Assembly: GCF_030124145.1 (NCBI RefSeq)
Contig: NZ_JASKMS010000012.1
Coordinates: 1-64,000 of the forward strand
Reading direction: 5' to 3'
From: Streptomyces sp. 378
Lineage (GTDB): Bacteria > Actinomycetota > Actinomycetes > Streptomycetales > Streptomycetaceae
Length of the DNA stretch: 64,000 nt
Position numbers and translations under genes: made by a program. The notes beneath the pieces are model-generated. The model saw only the letters and a list, made by a program, of their open reading frames with translations. It was not told the DNA's origin and did not search any database. Shown here in pieces: positions 28,866 through 37,545 of the stretch. The stretch's first letter is position 1; each line of letters starts with the position of its first letter.

Positions 28866-29363
28866 CTACGAGACCGTCGGCGCCGGGGACGGGCCGGTCA
28901 GGCCCCGCTCCGCGCGCCAGCCGTCCACGATGGCCGCCTGGAGGCCGAACATCTCGGCCTTCTCGTCCGGTTCCTCGTGGTCGTAGCCCAGCAGGTGCAG
29001 CACTCCGTGGACGGTGAGCAACTGCAGCTCCTCGTCCATGGAGTGCTGCGTGTCGGCTTCCTTGCCCTGCTTCTGAGCGACCTCGGGGCACAGCACGATG
29101 TCACCGAGCAGCCCCTGCGGCGGCTCGTCGTCGTCCTTGGAGGGCGGGCGCAGCTCGTCCATCGGGAAGGACATGACATCCGTGGGACCCGGGAGGTCCA
29201 TCCACTGGAGATGGAGCTGCTCCATGGCGTCGGCGTCCACGACGATCACCGAGAGCTCGGAGAGCGGGTGGATGCGCATCCGAGCGAGCGCGTAGCGGGC
29301 GATGTCGAGGATCGCCTGCTCGTCGACCTCGGTGCCGGACTCGTTGTTGACGTCGATCGACAT
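28866..29363 (-). CDS. ybeY: Endoribonuclease YbeY (16S rRNA maturation)
   Basis: A 165-residue zinc-dependent endoribonuclease involved in 16S rRNA 3' end processing and ribosome quality control. The metal motif is [18 protein letters not shown] (H-x3-H-x5-H), and the upstream strand [17 protein letters not shown] is typical. The start [15 protein letters not shown] is the usual actinobacterial N-terminus. It lies 14 bases after phoH, a gene pair conserved in most bacteria. Confidence 0.96.
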   Translation of the reverse strand: MSIDVNNESGTEVDEQAILDIARYALARMRIHPLSELSVIVVDADAMEQLHLQWMDLPGPTDVMSFPMDELRPPSKDDDEPPQGLLGDIVLCPEVAQKQGKEADTQHSMDEELQLLTVHGVLHLLGYDHEEPDEKAEMFGLQAAIVDGWRAERGLTGPSPAPTVS

Positions 29364-29377
29364 GGTGCTGTGTGTGT

Positions 29378-30445
29378 CTACTTCCCCTTGTGCCCGGACT
29401 TGCCGCGGCCCTGGTGCGCGCCGTTCCGGGTGCCGTGCGTGGTGTCGTACTTCTCGTACGCGTCGACGATACGGCCCACCAGCTTGTGCCGGACGACGTC
29501 CTGGGACGACAGCCGGGAGAAATGCACGTCCTCGACGCCTTCCAGGATGTCCTGCACCTGGCGCAGACCGCTCTTCGTCCCGTCGGGCAGGTCGACCTGC
29601 GTCACGTCACCCGTGATCACGATCTTCGACTCGAAGCCGAGGCGGGTGAGGAACATCTTCATCTGTTCGGGGCTCGTGTTCTGGGCCTCGTCCAGGATGA
29701 TGAAGGCGTCATTGAGCGTACGACCACGCATGTACGCCAGCGGCGCGACCTCGATGGTGCCCGCCGCCATCAGCCGCGGGATCGAGTCCGGGTCGAGCAT
29801 GTCGTGCAGGGCGTCGTAGAGCGGGCGCAGGTACGGGTCGATCTTCTCGTAGAGCGTGCCCGGGAGGAACCCGAGCCGCTCTCCGGCCTCGACCGCGGGA
29901 CGGGTCAGGATGATGCGGTTGACCTGCTTGGACTGCAGGGCCTGCACCGCCTTGGCCATCGCCAGGTAGGTCTTTCCGGTGCCGGCGGGGCCGATGCCGA
30001 AGACGATCGTGTGCTTGTCGATCGCGTCCACGTAGCGCTTCTGGTTGAGCGTCTTGGGGCGGATCGTGCGGCCGCGCGAGGACAGGATGTTCTGCGTGAG
30101 CACCTCGGCCGGGGTCTCCTGGCCGTCGCTCTCGCCGTTGTCGCTCGCCTTGAGCATGGCGATCGAGCGTTCCACTGCGTCCTCCGTCATCGGCTGCCCG
30201 GTGCGGAGCACCAGCATCATCTCGTCGAAAACGCGCGAAATGAGGGCGACGTCCTTGGAGTCGCCGACCGCGCTGATCTCGTTGCCCCGGACGTGGATGT
30301 CGGCCGCCGGGAAGGCCTTCTCGATCACGCGCAGAAGGGAGTCGCCGGATCCCAGAACGGTCACCATGGGGTGCTGGGCGGGGACGGTGAGCTGCGCTCT
30401 CGCCTGCTCCTGCGCGGGGGTGTGAGCTGTGGGTGTCTGAGTCAT
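29378..30445 (-). CDS. phoH: PhoH-family ATPase
   Basis: A 355-residue cytoplasmic ATPase. It has Walker [13 protein letters not shown], Walker [17 protein letters not shown], and sensor segments [17 protein letters not shown]. The N-terminal part ([20 protein letters not shown] ... [12 protein letters not shown]) is the KH-like PhoH N-terminal domain. The C-terminus is basic ([16 protein letters not shown]) and could bind RNA. PhoH with YbeY is thought to act in RNA processing. The ATG at 30445 is chosen; an ATG 12 codons upstream gives an arginine-rich extension that is not typical. Confidence 0.93.
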   Translation of the reverse strand: MTQTPTAHTPAQEQARAQLTVPAQHPMVTVLGSGDSLLRVIEKAFPAADIHVRGNEISAVGDSKDVALISRVFDEMMLVLRTGQPMTEDAVERSIAMLKASDNGESDGQETPAEVLTQNILSSRGRTIRPKTLNQKRYVDAIDKHTIVFGIGPAGTGKTYLAMAKAVQALQSKQVNRIILTRPAVEAGERLGFLPGTLYEKIDPYLRPLYDALHDMLDPDSIPRLMAAGTIEVAPLAYMRGRTLNDAFIILDEAQNTSPEQMKMFLTRLGFESKIVITGDVTQVDLPDGTKSGLRQVQDILEGVEDVHFSRLSSQDVVRHKLVGRIVDAYEKYDTTHGTRNGAHQGRGKSGHKGK

Positions 30446-30623
30446 GGGCCGGCGCTGAGGCCTGCGGTTCCTCCTCGTCACGGCCGCGTAGCTGAGGGCG
30501 GCCTCGCGATTCCCAGGGTACGACGGGGGAGTGACATCGCCGTAGGGGTTTTGGGGACGGGGTTGGAAAGGGGGGCGGCGGCGCGGGCCGGGGTCCGGGC
30601 GGAGCTGCCCGAAGGGCCGGGGG

Positions 30624-31757
30624 TCAGGCGGAGCGGCGGAAGCCGATCGTGGGCACGGCGCGCCGCAGCGGCCAGGGCCGCACCCGTTCCTCCGACACGA
30701 GCCCCGCCAGGAACCCGTACCTCTCCAGGGCCGCCGCCGACTGCTCCGCGACCGACTGCACCTTGCGCCACCACGCCGCGATCTCCGACCACCCCGGCGC
30801 CGACAGCGACCCCCCGAACTCCTGCACCGACAGCGCCGCCGTCAGTCCGGCGAAGGCCAGCCGGTCCGCCAGCGGCCAGTCCGCCAGGGTCCCGGCCACG
30901 AACCCGGCGACGAACACGTCGCCGGCTCCCGTCGGGTCGAGCGCCTCGACCTCGATCGCCGGTACCTCCGCCGTCTCCCCCGTCCGCCGGTCCACGGCGT
31001 ACGCACCGTCCGCGCCGAGGGTGACCACCGCGAGCGGCACGTACTCGGTCAGGGCGTGCGCGGCGGCCCGGGGGCAGTCCGCGCCGGTGTACCGCATGGC
31101 CTCCTCCGCGTTCGGCAGGAACGCCTCGCAGTGCGGCAGGTCGGGCAGGCCCGCCAGATCCCACGCGCCGGTGTCGTCCCAGCCGACGTCGCCGAACACG
31201 CGGGTGCCGGTGCTCGCGGCCTGGGCGATCCAGGGCGCGCTGACGCCGGGGGCGAGGGAGGCGACGGCGGCACGGGCGCGGGGCGGGCACGCGGGGGCGG
31301 GTTCCTCGGGGGGTGGCTCGTGGCCGTGCGAGACCATGGTGCGCTCCCCCTCGTAGGCCATGGAGACGGTCACCGGGGAGTGCCAGCCGGGCACCGTGCG
31401 CGACGGGGAGAGGTCGATGCCCTCGCCGTGCTCCAGGGCGTCCCAGCAGTAGTCGCCGTAGTGGTCGTCGCCGAAGGCCGCCGCGAGGGACGTCCGCAGG
31501 CCGAGGCGGGCCAGGGCGGTCGCCATGTTGGCGACGCCGCCGGGGCTCGACCCCATTCCGCGCGCCCAGGACTCCGTGCCCCGCACCGGGGCGGAGTCGA
31601 GGCCGGTGAAGATGATGTCCAGGAAGACGGTGCCGGTGAGATAGACGTCCCAGGGCGGGTCGTCCGGCCTGCGCAGCGGGGCGAGGGGATCGGCCTGGCT
31701 CTGGCGGTGCGATCCCTTTCCCGGGCCCTTTCCGGCCGGGGCGGTGGACGCGGTCAC
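30624..31757 (-). CDS. PfkB-family carbohydrate kinase
   Basis: A 377-residue sugar or nucleoside kinase. Family signature 1 is seen in GMGSSPGGVANMATALARLG, signature 2 in DPTGAGDVFVAGFVAG with the catalytic Asp, and VTLGADGAYAVDR binds nucleotide. A 35-residue N-terminal extension rich in Lys, Gly and Gln precedes the core. GTG 31757 has GGGAG 6 bases upstream. The substrate is unknown. The neighbouring glucarate dehydratase-like gene is read in the same direction 138 bases upstream, so a shared role in sugar-acid use (for example 2-keto-3-deoxy sugar acid phosphorylation) is possible but unproven. Confidence 0.87.
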   Translation of the reverse strand: MTASTAPAGKGPGKGSHRQSQADPLAPLRRPDDPPWDVYLTGTVFLDIIFTGLDSAPVRGTESWARGMGSSPGGVANMATALARLGLRTSLAAAFGDDHYGDYCWDALEHGEGIDLSPSRTVPGWHSPVTVSMAYEGERTMVSHGHEPPPEEPAPACPPRARAAVASLAPGVSAPWIAQAASTGTRVFGDVGWDDTGAWDLAGLPDLPHCEAFLPNAEEAMRYTGADCPRAAAHALTEYVPLAVVTLGADGAYAVDRRTGETAEVPAIEVEALDPTGAGDVFVAGFVAGTLADWPLADRLAFAGLTAALSVQEFGGSLSAPGWSEIAAWWRKVQSVAEQSAAALERYGFLAGLVSEERVRPWPLRRAVPTIGFRRSA

Positions 31758-31895
31758 GATGCGCTCCCTGACGTGGTGCGGGTCAGGCCAGTCTGCACCA
31801 CTTCACCGACGACGTGACGCCGATCACGCCGGACCCACCCGACCCGTCAGCTCGCGCAGGACCCTCGCGCGCCCCCGCACCGGCATGAGCCGGGG

Positions 31896-33185
31896 TCACC
31901 AGCGGGGCACGGCGGGCGTCACCCACTGCGGGTCGGCGACCCGCATCGCCGCCGCGTCGTCGCGGTCCCGCAGGGCACCGTCGTCGTCCAGCCACCGCCG
32001 GTGCAGTGCGGCCAGCCGCTCGCGGTCGAGTTCCACGCCGAGGCCGGGGGCGTCGGACACGGTGATCCTGCCGTCCTCGAAGGCGAGCCGCTCGGTGAGG
32101 ACGTCCTCCGACTGCCAGGGGTAGTGGGAGTCGCAGGCGTGGTGGAGGTCCGGGACGGTGGCCGCCACATGGGTCATCGCGGCGAGGGAGATGCCGAGGT
32201 GGGTGTTGGAGTGCATCGACACGCCGACGCCGAAGGTGCGGCAGACGGCGGCGAGCTGCTGGGTGTTGCGCAGTCCGCCCCAGTAGTGGTGGTCGGAGAG
32301 CACGACCTGGACCGCGCCGCGGGTGAACGCCTCCTCGATCTCGGCGAAGGTCGTCACGCACATGTTGGTGGCGAGCGGCACCCCGGTGCGTTCGGCGACC
32401 TCGGCCATGGCGGGTGTGCCGAGCGCCGGGTCCTCCAGGTACTCCAGGACGTCCCCGAGCTCGCGGGCCACCCGCACGGACGTCTCGACGGACCAGGCGC
32501 CGTTCGGGTCGAGCCGCAGCGGGTGCCCCGGGAAGGCCTCGGCGAGCGCGCGTACGGCGGCGATCTCCTCGGCCGGCGGGAAGACGCCGCCTTTGAGCTT
32601 GAAGGAGGTGAAGCCGTGGCGCTCCTTGAAGCGGCGGGCCTGTTCCACCACTCCGGCCGGGTCGACGGCGGCGCCCCAGTCGTCCTTCTCGGCGGGCACG
32701 CCCTCGGGGTGGTGGGCCCACTTGTAGAACAGGTAGGCGCTGTACTCGACGGCGTCGCGCACCTTGCCGCCGAGCAGCGTGTGCACGGGCAGTCCCAGCG
32801 CTTTGCCGAGGGCGTCCAGGCAGGCGACCTCGAAGCCGGAGACGACGGACAGCCGCAGCTTCTCGGCGGTCTGGACGCCGCGCAGCCCGCCGACGTCGAC
32901 GGCGTTCTGCACGCGCGAGGCGTCCACCGCGACCCGGTCCGCGACGGTGAACAGGCCGTTCAGGTCGCTGACCTGGCGCCCTTTCAGCCGCTCGGCGAAG
33001 GACCGGGCCAGGTCCAGGTACTTGGCGTCACCGTAGGTCTCCCCCACGCCGGTGACGCCGTCGGCGGTGACGACCTCGACGATCAGCCGGGGTGTGTACG
33101 GCTGGTGCACGCCCTGGGTGTTCAGCAGCGGCGGGTCCGCGACCAGGATCGAGGTGAGCCGCACGTCGGTGATGGCGAGGTTCAC
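31896..33185 (-). CDS. Glucarate dehydratase-like enolase superfamily enzyme
   Basis: A 429-residue enzyme of the mandelate racemase/enolase superfamily, closest in motif pattern to D-glucarate dehydratase. The N-terminal capping domain starts NLAITDVRLTSILVADPPLL and includes GVGETYGDAKYL. In the barrel, SFKLKGGVFPP holds the K-x-K catalytic lysine, LRLDPNGAWS the first metal Asp, YLEDPALG the second metal Glu, and GVSMHSNTHLGISLAAMTHV the catalytic His. GTG 33185 is preferred because GGGAG lies 7 bases upstream. It acts on sugar diacids, giving 5-keto-4-deoxyglucarate. A promoter with direct repeats precedes it, and an MFS transporter is divergent. Confidence 0.88.
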   Translation of the reverse strand: MNLAITDVRLTSILVADPPLLNTQGVHQPYTPRLIVEVVTADGVTGVGETYGDAKYLDLARSFAERLKGRQVSDLNGLFTVADRVAVDASRVQNAVDVGGLRGVQTAEKLRLSVVSGFEVACLDALGKALGLPVHTLLGGKVRDAVEYSAYLFYKWAHHPEGVPAEKDDWGAAVDPAGVVEQARRFKERHGFTSFKLKGGVFPPAEEIAAVRALAEAFPGHPLRLDPNGAWSVETSVRVARELGDVLEYLEDPALGTPAMAEVAERTGVPLATNMCVTTFAEIEEAFTRGAVQVVLSDHHYWGGLRNTQQLAAVCRTFGVGVSMHSNTHLGISLAAMTHVAATVPDLHHACDSHYPWQSEDVLTERLAFEDGRITVSDAPGLGVELDRERLAALHRRWLDDDGALRDRDDAAAMRVADPQWVTPAVPRW

Positions 33186-33219
33186 GGGGGTGTCTCCCAC
33201 GAGGTCGAGTCCGGCGGTG

Positions 33220-33384
33220 AGGGCCGCCCGGTCGGCGGGCGAGGGGGCGGTGAGCTACCCGGGGACGCGGTCGCGCGGTTCGGCGGACGGCACATGGAAG
33301 TCGCGCGGCAGCTTGTCGGCGATGCCGTGAGTCGCCGTCGCGCGGGGCGGTGAAGAAGGCGTCGGCGATCTCGAGGGATCTCAT
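33220..33384 (-). pseudogene. Short coding remnant upstream of the glucarate dehydratase-like gene
   Basis: The minus strand starts with ATG 33384 and reads MRSLEIADAFFTAPRDGD. After an apparent frame change it continues GIADKLPRDFHVPSAEPRDR and ends VPG with a TAG near 33255. Codon third positions are G/C-rich in both pieces. It looks like a short gene or an N-terminal fragment broken by a frameshift. The family is not recognised. It lies between the direct-repeat promoter and the dehydratase, so it may be part of the same message. Confidence 0.4.
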
Positions 33385-33388
33385 CCAT

Positions 33389-33421
33389 GTATGAGAATGA
33401 CGGTTGGGTATGAGAACGTCA
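33389..33421 (-). promoter_or_regulatory. Promoter region with 9-bp direct repeats
   Basis: On the minus strand TTGACG (33421-33416) could be a -35. Two copies of GTATGAGAA on the plus strand (33389-33397 and 33408-33416) lie 19 bases apart, about two helical turns, flanking the presumed -10. A regulator of sugar-acid use could bind here. The rest of the 33186-33709 gap holds the remnant at 33220-33384 and, near 33615-33627, TTGCTTGATACAA, a weak inverted repeat of the MarR-operator kind. Confidence 0.45.
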
Positions 33422-33709
33422 ACCGCCCCCGGCGCCCCCGATCACCATCGGCGCATGTCGGACACCGGGGTCGTCGCGCGGCTGGGTCCGCACCGCCGTC
33501 ACCGGCTCCCCGCACCTCGACGAACAAGGCGAAAGGGCTCCGTTTACCCGGGCTTCATCGCCCCAAACGCAACGTGCTCCACATCACACCCTCCCGGCTC
33601 ACGCGCCCGACTACTTGCTTGATACAAATTGCCCGCGCGTTCCTGTCCGTCGACGGTCGTCGCCCCCTCCCCCTTTCTGCCGCTCCTTTCGCATGCCCTG
33701 GGAACGCCC

Positions 33710-35023
33710 GTGTTCGCCCCTCGCACCACGCCCTGGCCCCTCGTCGCCCTTTTCGCGGCCGGGTACCTCGCCCCGTATCTGCTGCCGACCACCGTCGGCC
33801 GGCTCGACTCGGGACTTCCGCTCTCCGCCACGCAGGCCGGCGCCGTCGGCAGTGCCCTGCTGCTGAGTTCGGCCGCCGCCGGATTCGTCCTGGCCTCCCG
33901 GGTCGAGCGGGTCGGAGCCCGCACACTCGCCCGCCTCGGCCTCGCCCTGGCCCTCCTCGGCTACGGCGGCGCCGCCCTGGCCACCTCGATTCCCGCCGTC
34001 GTCGTGGGCGCCGTCGTCGGCGGCTTCGGCTCGGGCACGGCCACCACCGTCGCCGCCACCCTCATCGCGGGCCTGGGGGATCCGCACCGAGCCTCCACCG
34101 CCGGTCTGTTGAGCGTCTCCGGCCTCGCGGGCGCGGTGTATCTGACGGTGCCGCACCTCGGCCCCGGGCACGGTCTGCCCCTGGCCGCGCTCGCCCTCAC
34201 GGCCCTGGTCGTGTGGCCGTTGACCGGCCGCCTCCCCGTCGGGACGCCCCCGGCGCCCACCCGGCACCCCAAGGCCCGGCTGCCGCACGCCCGTTCGGGG
34301 CTGGTGCTGGCCGCCGCCATGGTGTGCTGGTCGCTCGCCCAGAACTCCCTGTGGGGTGTGAGCGGCCGGATAGGTCTTGAGCAGGCGCACCTGGGCGAGG
34401 CCGCCGTGGGCGCCGTCTTCGCGGTGGCGCTCGGCGCCGGGCTCGCCGGTGTCCTGGCGGCCGGTGCCCTCGGGGCACGCCTCGGACGCGCGGTGCCGAT
34501 CGGCCTGGGCACGGTCCTCATCGCGGGCTGCATCGTCCTCAGCGCCTCCGCGACCGGCTTCGGGAGCTTCGCGGCCGGCGAGATCGCCTGGAACACGCTC
34601 TACCCGGTGGTGCTGTCGTACCTCATCGGGCTCGCCGCCTCGCTCGACCCGCGCGGCCGCTGGGCGGTGCTGGTCGGCTCGGCGTCCTCGCTGGGCACCG
34701 CCGCCGGGCCGCTGACCGGCAGCGTGCTGGCGGCGCAGGCCGGGTTCCCGGCCATGGGCGCGGTGCTCGGCGGGGGGCTGCTGGTGATCGCCGTGCCGAT
34801 GACCGCGGTCGCCCTGCACACCGGCGGACGTCCGCTGCTGCCCGGCGCGATCCGCCGCCGCGGCGGCCACCCGGCCGCCCTGCTCGCCGCCGCCACCGGC
34901 ACGCCCACCGGCGCGGTCCCCGAGATCGGCGCCCCGGAGCAGCCCGTGGTGGAGATCCCGGTGGAGGCCGCCGCCGTCCCCGCCCGGCGCGCCTACGACA
35001 AGGCGGGTTCGGAGGCCCTCTGA
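33710..35023 (+). CDS. Major facilitator superfamily transporter
   Basis: A 437-residue membrane protein with about twelve hydrophobic segments, such as LVALFAAGYLAPYLLPT, AGAVGSALLLSSAAAGFVLA, the conserved loop-2-type region ASRVERVGARTLARLG, and GLVLAAAMVCWSLAQNSLWG in the second half. A 70-residue hydrophilic C-terminal tail rich in Ala, Pro and Glu follows the last helix. GTG 33710 is the first codon that leaves a reasonable N-terminus; a TTG at 33629 would add 27 unrelated residues. The substrate is unknown. It is divergent from the glucarate dehydratase-like gene, which suggests sugar-acid transport as one option. Confidence 0.85.
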   Translation: MFAPRTTPWPLVALFAAGYLAPYLLPTTVGRLDSGLPLSATQAGAVGSALLLSSAAAGFVLASRVERVGARTLARLGLALALLGYGGAALATSIPAVVVGAVVGGFGSGTATTVAATLIAGLGDPHRASTAGLLSVSGLAGAVYLTVPHLGPGHGLPLAALALTALVVWPLTGRLPVGTPPAPTRHPKARLPHARSGLVLAAAMVCWSLAQNSLWGVSGRIGLEQAHLGEAAVGAVFAVALGAGLAGVLAAGALGARLGRAVPIGLGTVLIAGCIVLSASATGFGSFAAGEIAWNTLYPVVLSYLIGLAASLDPRGRWAVLVGSASSLGTAAGPLTGSVLAAQAGFPAMGAVLGGGLLVIAVPMTAVALHTGGRPLLPGAIRRRGGHPAALLAAATGTPTGAVPEIGAPEQPVVEIPVEAAAVPARRAYDKAGSEAL

Positions 35024-35038
35024 GTCCGGCCCGGAGCG

Positions 35039-35145
35039 AGGCCCCTTCTGATGGATCTCCGCGGCGTCGCGACGCCCGGCACGCACTCTCGCCGCACCGA
35101 ACGCCGCTCCTTCTCCCACTGAGATCCATCAGAAGGGGTCTAGCC
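35039..35145. repeat. Composite inverted repeat between convergent genes
   Basis: CCCCTTCTGATGGATCTC (35042-35059) and its perfect complement (35121-35138) form an 18-bp stem with a 61-nt interior. Positions 35039-35084 are identical to 24-69 in inverted orientation, including the palindrome GGCGTCGCGACGCC. The right arm runs into the TAG stop of the adenosine deaminase gene. It separates the MFS and deaminase genes and should act as a strong bidirectional terminator. It also marks a repeat family placed directly after stop codons. Confidence 0.85.
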
Positions 35146-36156
35146 GAAGGTGTAGGCCTCCACCTCGGCCAGATACCGCGCCCGCAGCTCCTCGTCGTCC
35201 TCCAGGAAGGAGGCGAGGAAGGAGTTGCGGGCGAGTTCCCGCAGCCGTTCCCCGGTGAGGCCGAGGGTGGCGCGCACGGCCTCGAAGTTGTCGCCGGCGT
35301 AGCCGCCGAAGTAGGCCGGGTCGTCGGAGTTGACCGTGCACATCAGGCCGGCGTCCAGCATGGCGGGCAGGGGGTGGTCGGCGAGGGTGTCGACGGTGCG
35401 CAGTCGCACGTTGGACAGCGGGCACAGCGTCAGCGGCACCCGGTCGCGCACCAGCCGCTCCACCAGCGCCGGGTCCTCCACGCAGCGCAGCCCGTGGTCG
35501 ACCCGCTCCACCCCGAGGACGTCCAGCGCCTCGATGATGTACTCGGGCGGGCCCTCCTCACCGGCGTGGGCGACCCGGCGCAGGCCGAGCGCGGCGGCCC
35601 TCTCGTAGACCTCGCGGAACTTCACCGGCGGGTGCCCGACCTCGGCCGAGTCGAGACCGACCCCGGTGATCCGGTCCAGGTAGGGCTTGGCGGCGTCCAG
35701 CGTGGCCAGGGCCGACTCGGCGGACTCGTCGCGCAGGAAGCACAGGATCAGCCGGGTGGAGACGCCGTGGTTCGCCTCGCTGCTCCCCAGCGCCCGCCAC
35801 AGTCCCTCGACGACCGTGCCGAGCTCCAGGCCGCGGCTGGTGTGGGCCTGCGGATCGAAGAAGATCTCCGCGTGCCGCACGCCCTGCGCCGCCGCCCGGG
35901 CGAGGTACTCGTTCGCCAGGTCCTCGAAGTCCCGCTCGGTGCGCAGGACGGCCATGAGCTCGTAGTACAGGTTCAGGAAGGACTGGAGGTCGTCGAACCG
36001 GTAGGCCTCGCGCAGCTCGTCCGTGTCGGCGTACGGCAGCGTGAGGCCGTTTCGGGTGGCGAGCTCGAAGGCGAGTTCCGGTTCCAGGGTGCCTTCGATG
36101 TGAAGGTGCAGTTCGGCTTTGGGGAGGGACATCAATTCATCGTACGGCCGTTTCAC
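35140..36156 (-). CDS. add: Adenosine deaminase
   Basis: A 338-residue zinc enzyme converting adenosine (or a close relative) to inosine in purine salvage. The first zinc motif is [13 protein letters not shown] (HxH), [15 protein letters not shown] holds a zinc His and the catalytic Glu, ERVDHGLRC holds the catalytic His, and [14 protein letters not shown] the final Asp-Asp. The start may be GTG 36156, which overlaps the ribonuclease Z stop (GTGA), or the ATG eight codons later at 36132 (MSLPKAEL); the overlap favours coupling from GTG. The stop codon touches the inverted repeat at 35121-35145. Some family members prefer adenine or 6-aminodeoxyfutalosine, so the substrate is likely but not certain. 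Confidence 0.9.
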   Translation of the reverse strand: MKRPYDELMSLPKAELHLHIEGTLEPELAFELATRNGLTLPYADTDELREAYRFDDLQSFLNLYYELMAVLRTERDFEDLANEYLARAAAQGVRHAEIFFDPQAHTSRGLELGTVVEGLWRALGSSEANHGVSTRLILCFLRDESAESALATLDAAKPYLDRITGVGLDSAEVGHPPVKFREVYERAAALGLRRVAHAGEEGPPEYIIEALDVLGVERVDHGLRCVEDPALVERLVRDRVPLTLCPLSNVRLRTVDTLADHPLPAMLDAGLMCTVNSDDPAYFGGYAGDNFEAVRATLGLTGERLRELARNSFLASFLEDDEELRARYLAEVEAYTFG

Positions 36157-37058
36157 CGACGCTTCGGAACCGGTACCCGCAGGAGATCGTGGGCCACGGT
36201 CAGCTCGCCGTCGTACCCGGCGGCCCGCGCCTGCCGCTCGAACTCGTCGGAACCGGTGTACCGCTGGCTGAAGTGGGTCAGCACGAGGTGGCGCACACCG
36301 CCCTCCCGGGCCACCCGCGCGGCCTGACCGGCGGTCAGGTGCCCGTGCTCGACGGCGAGTTCCTCGTCCTCGTCGAGGAAGGTCGACTCGATGACGAGCA
36401 TGTCGCAGTCCTCGGCGAGCGCGTACACGCCGTCGCACAGCCGGGTGTCCATGACGAACGCGAACCGCTGCCCGCGCCGCACCTCGCTGACGGCGTCGAG
36501 GCCGACCGCGCCGAGGGAGCCCTCGCGCTGGATGCGACCGACGTCCGGGCCCGCGATGCCGTGCGCGGCGAGCCGCTCGGGCAGCATGCGGCGACCGTCG
36601 GGCTCGACGAGCCGGTAGCCGTACGACTCCACCGGATGCGACAGCTTCCGGGCTTCCAGGGTGTAGCCGTCGGTGCGGGCGAGGGGTCCGTCGGCGTCGA
36701 CCGGGGCCTCGGTGATGCCGACGGTCTCGCGGTAGGCCGTGGCGTAGCGGAGCCGGTCGAAGAAGCGCTGCCCGGAGCGGGGGTAGTGGGCGGTGATCGC
36801 GTGCGGGACCCGGTCGAGGTTGATGCGCTGGATCACACCGGCGAGGCCGAGGCAGTGGTCGCCGTGGAAGTGCGTGACGCAGATCCGGTTCAGGTCGTGG
36901 GCGGCGGCCCCGGCGCGCAGCATCTGGCGCTGCGTGCCCTCGCCCGGGTCGAACAGGATGCCCTCGCCGTCCCAGCGCAGCAGGTAGCCGTTGTGGTTGC
37001 GGTGCCGGGTCGGGACCTGGCTGGCGGTGCCGAGGACCACGAGTTCACGTACGGACAA
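36153..37058 (-). CDS. rnz: Ribonuclease Z (tRNA 3' processing)
   Basis: A 301-residue metallo-beta-lactamase-fold nuclease that cuts the 3' trailer from precursor tRNAs. It starts [20 protein letters not shown]. The zinc motif is [16 protein letters not shown] (HxHxDH), FAFVMDTR provides a later Asp, and [10 protein letters not shown] the last His. The middle holds a short exosite-type region rather than a long arm. HIT lies 6 bases upstream, and its stop overlaps the adenosine deaminase start, suggesting one transcript HIT-rnz-add. Confidence 0.94.
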   Translation of the reverse strand: MSVRELVVLGTASQVPTRHRNHNGYLLRWDGEGILFDPGEGTQRQMLRAGAAAHDLNRICVTHFHGDHCLGLAGVIQRINLDRVPHAITAHYPRSGQRFFDRLRYATAYRETVGITEAPVDADGPLARTDGYTLEARKLSHPVESYGYRLVEPDGRRMLPERLAAHGIAGPDVGRIQREGSLGAVGLDAVSEVRRGQRFAFVMDTRLCDGVYALAEDCDMLVIESTFLDEDEELAVEHGHLTAGQAARVAREGGVRHLVLTHFSQRYTGSDEFERQARAAGYDGELTVAHDLLRVPVPKRR

Positions 37059-37064
37059 GGCGGA

Positions 37065-37418
37065 TTACCCCGGGGGCCAGTCGAGGCCGCGGCCGCCGAG
37101 CACGTGGCCGTGCACGTGCCAGACCGTCTGGCCGGCGCCGCTGCCCGTGTTGAAGACCAGACGGTGACTGTCGAGCTTCTCCTCCTCCGCGACGGCCTGG
37201 GCCTCGCGGAGCACGTCCGCGGTGAGGGCCGGATCGGCGGCGGCGAGGGCGGCGGCGTTCTCGTAGTGCGCCTTGGGGATGATCAGGACGTGCGTGGGGG
37301 CCTGGGGGTTGATGTCGCGGAACGCGACGGTGGTGTCCGTCTGGCGGACGATCGTCGCCGGGATGGTGCCTGCGACGATCTTGCAGAACAGGCAGTCTTC
37401 CTGGGGCTCCCCTGCCAT
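37065..37418 (-). CDS. HIT family nucleotide-binding hydrolase
   Basis: A 117-residue histidine triad protein of the HINT group, a purine nucleoside phosphoramidase or related enzyme. The N-terminus CLFCKIVAGTIPATIV carries a CxxC pair that binds zinc in many members. The catalytic histidine triad is VWHVHGHVLGG near the C-terminus (H-x-H-x-H). ATG 37418 gives the standard length. It is the first gene of a likely operon with rnz and add. Confidence 0.94.
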   Translation of the reverse strand: MAGEPQEDCLFCKIVAGTIPATIVRQTDTTVAFRDINPQAPTHVLIIPKAHYENAAALAAADPALTADVLREAQAVAEEEKLDSHRLVFNTGSGAGQTVWHVHGHVLGGRGLDWPPG

Positions 37419-37479
37419 TTTCCCTCCGGGGGTCGGCCGAACTCGGTCTTGCCGGGCATCGTATCGTCGTCGGGTGCGG

Positions 37480-37545
37480 GCCGTTTGTGGCCTGTCGCGC
37501 CCACGCGGCGGAGCCGCACATCGACACAGCCCCGCGCCCCTTAAA
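37480..37545. repeat. Dispersed GC-rich repeat before the HIT gene
   Basis: The stretch includes GGCGGAGCCGCACATCGACA followed by CAGCCCCGCGCCCCTT. I recall this as a common Streptomyces intergenic repeat related to the CAGTTCCCCGCGCCCC units at 5971-6101. It occupies the 122-base gap between the HIT gene start and the tricorn protease stop, and its last bases overlap the tricorn stop codon region. Confidence 0.55.

Noticed and set aside
33391-34380. Plus-strand 329-codon frame at the start of the MFS region
   Set aside because: It overlaps the MFS gene in a different frame; arginine/proline-rich shadow with no membrane segments.
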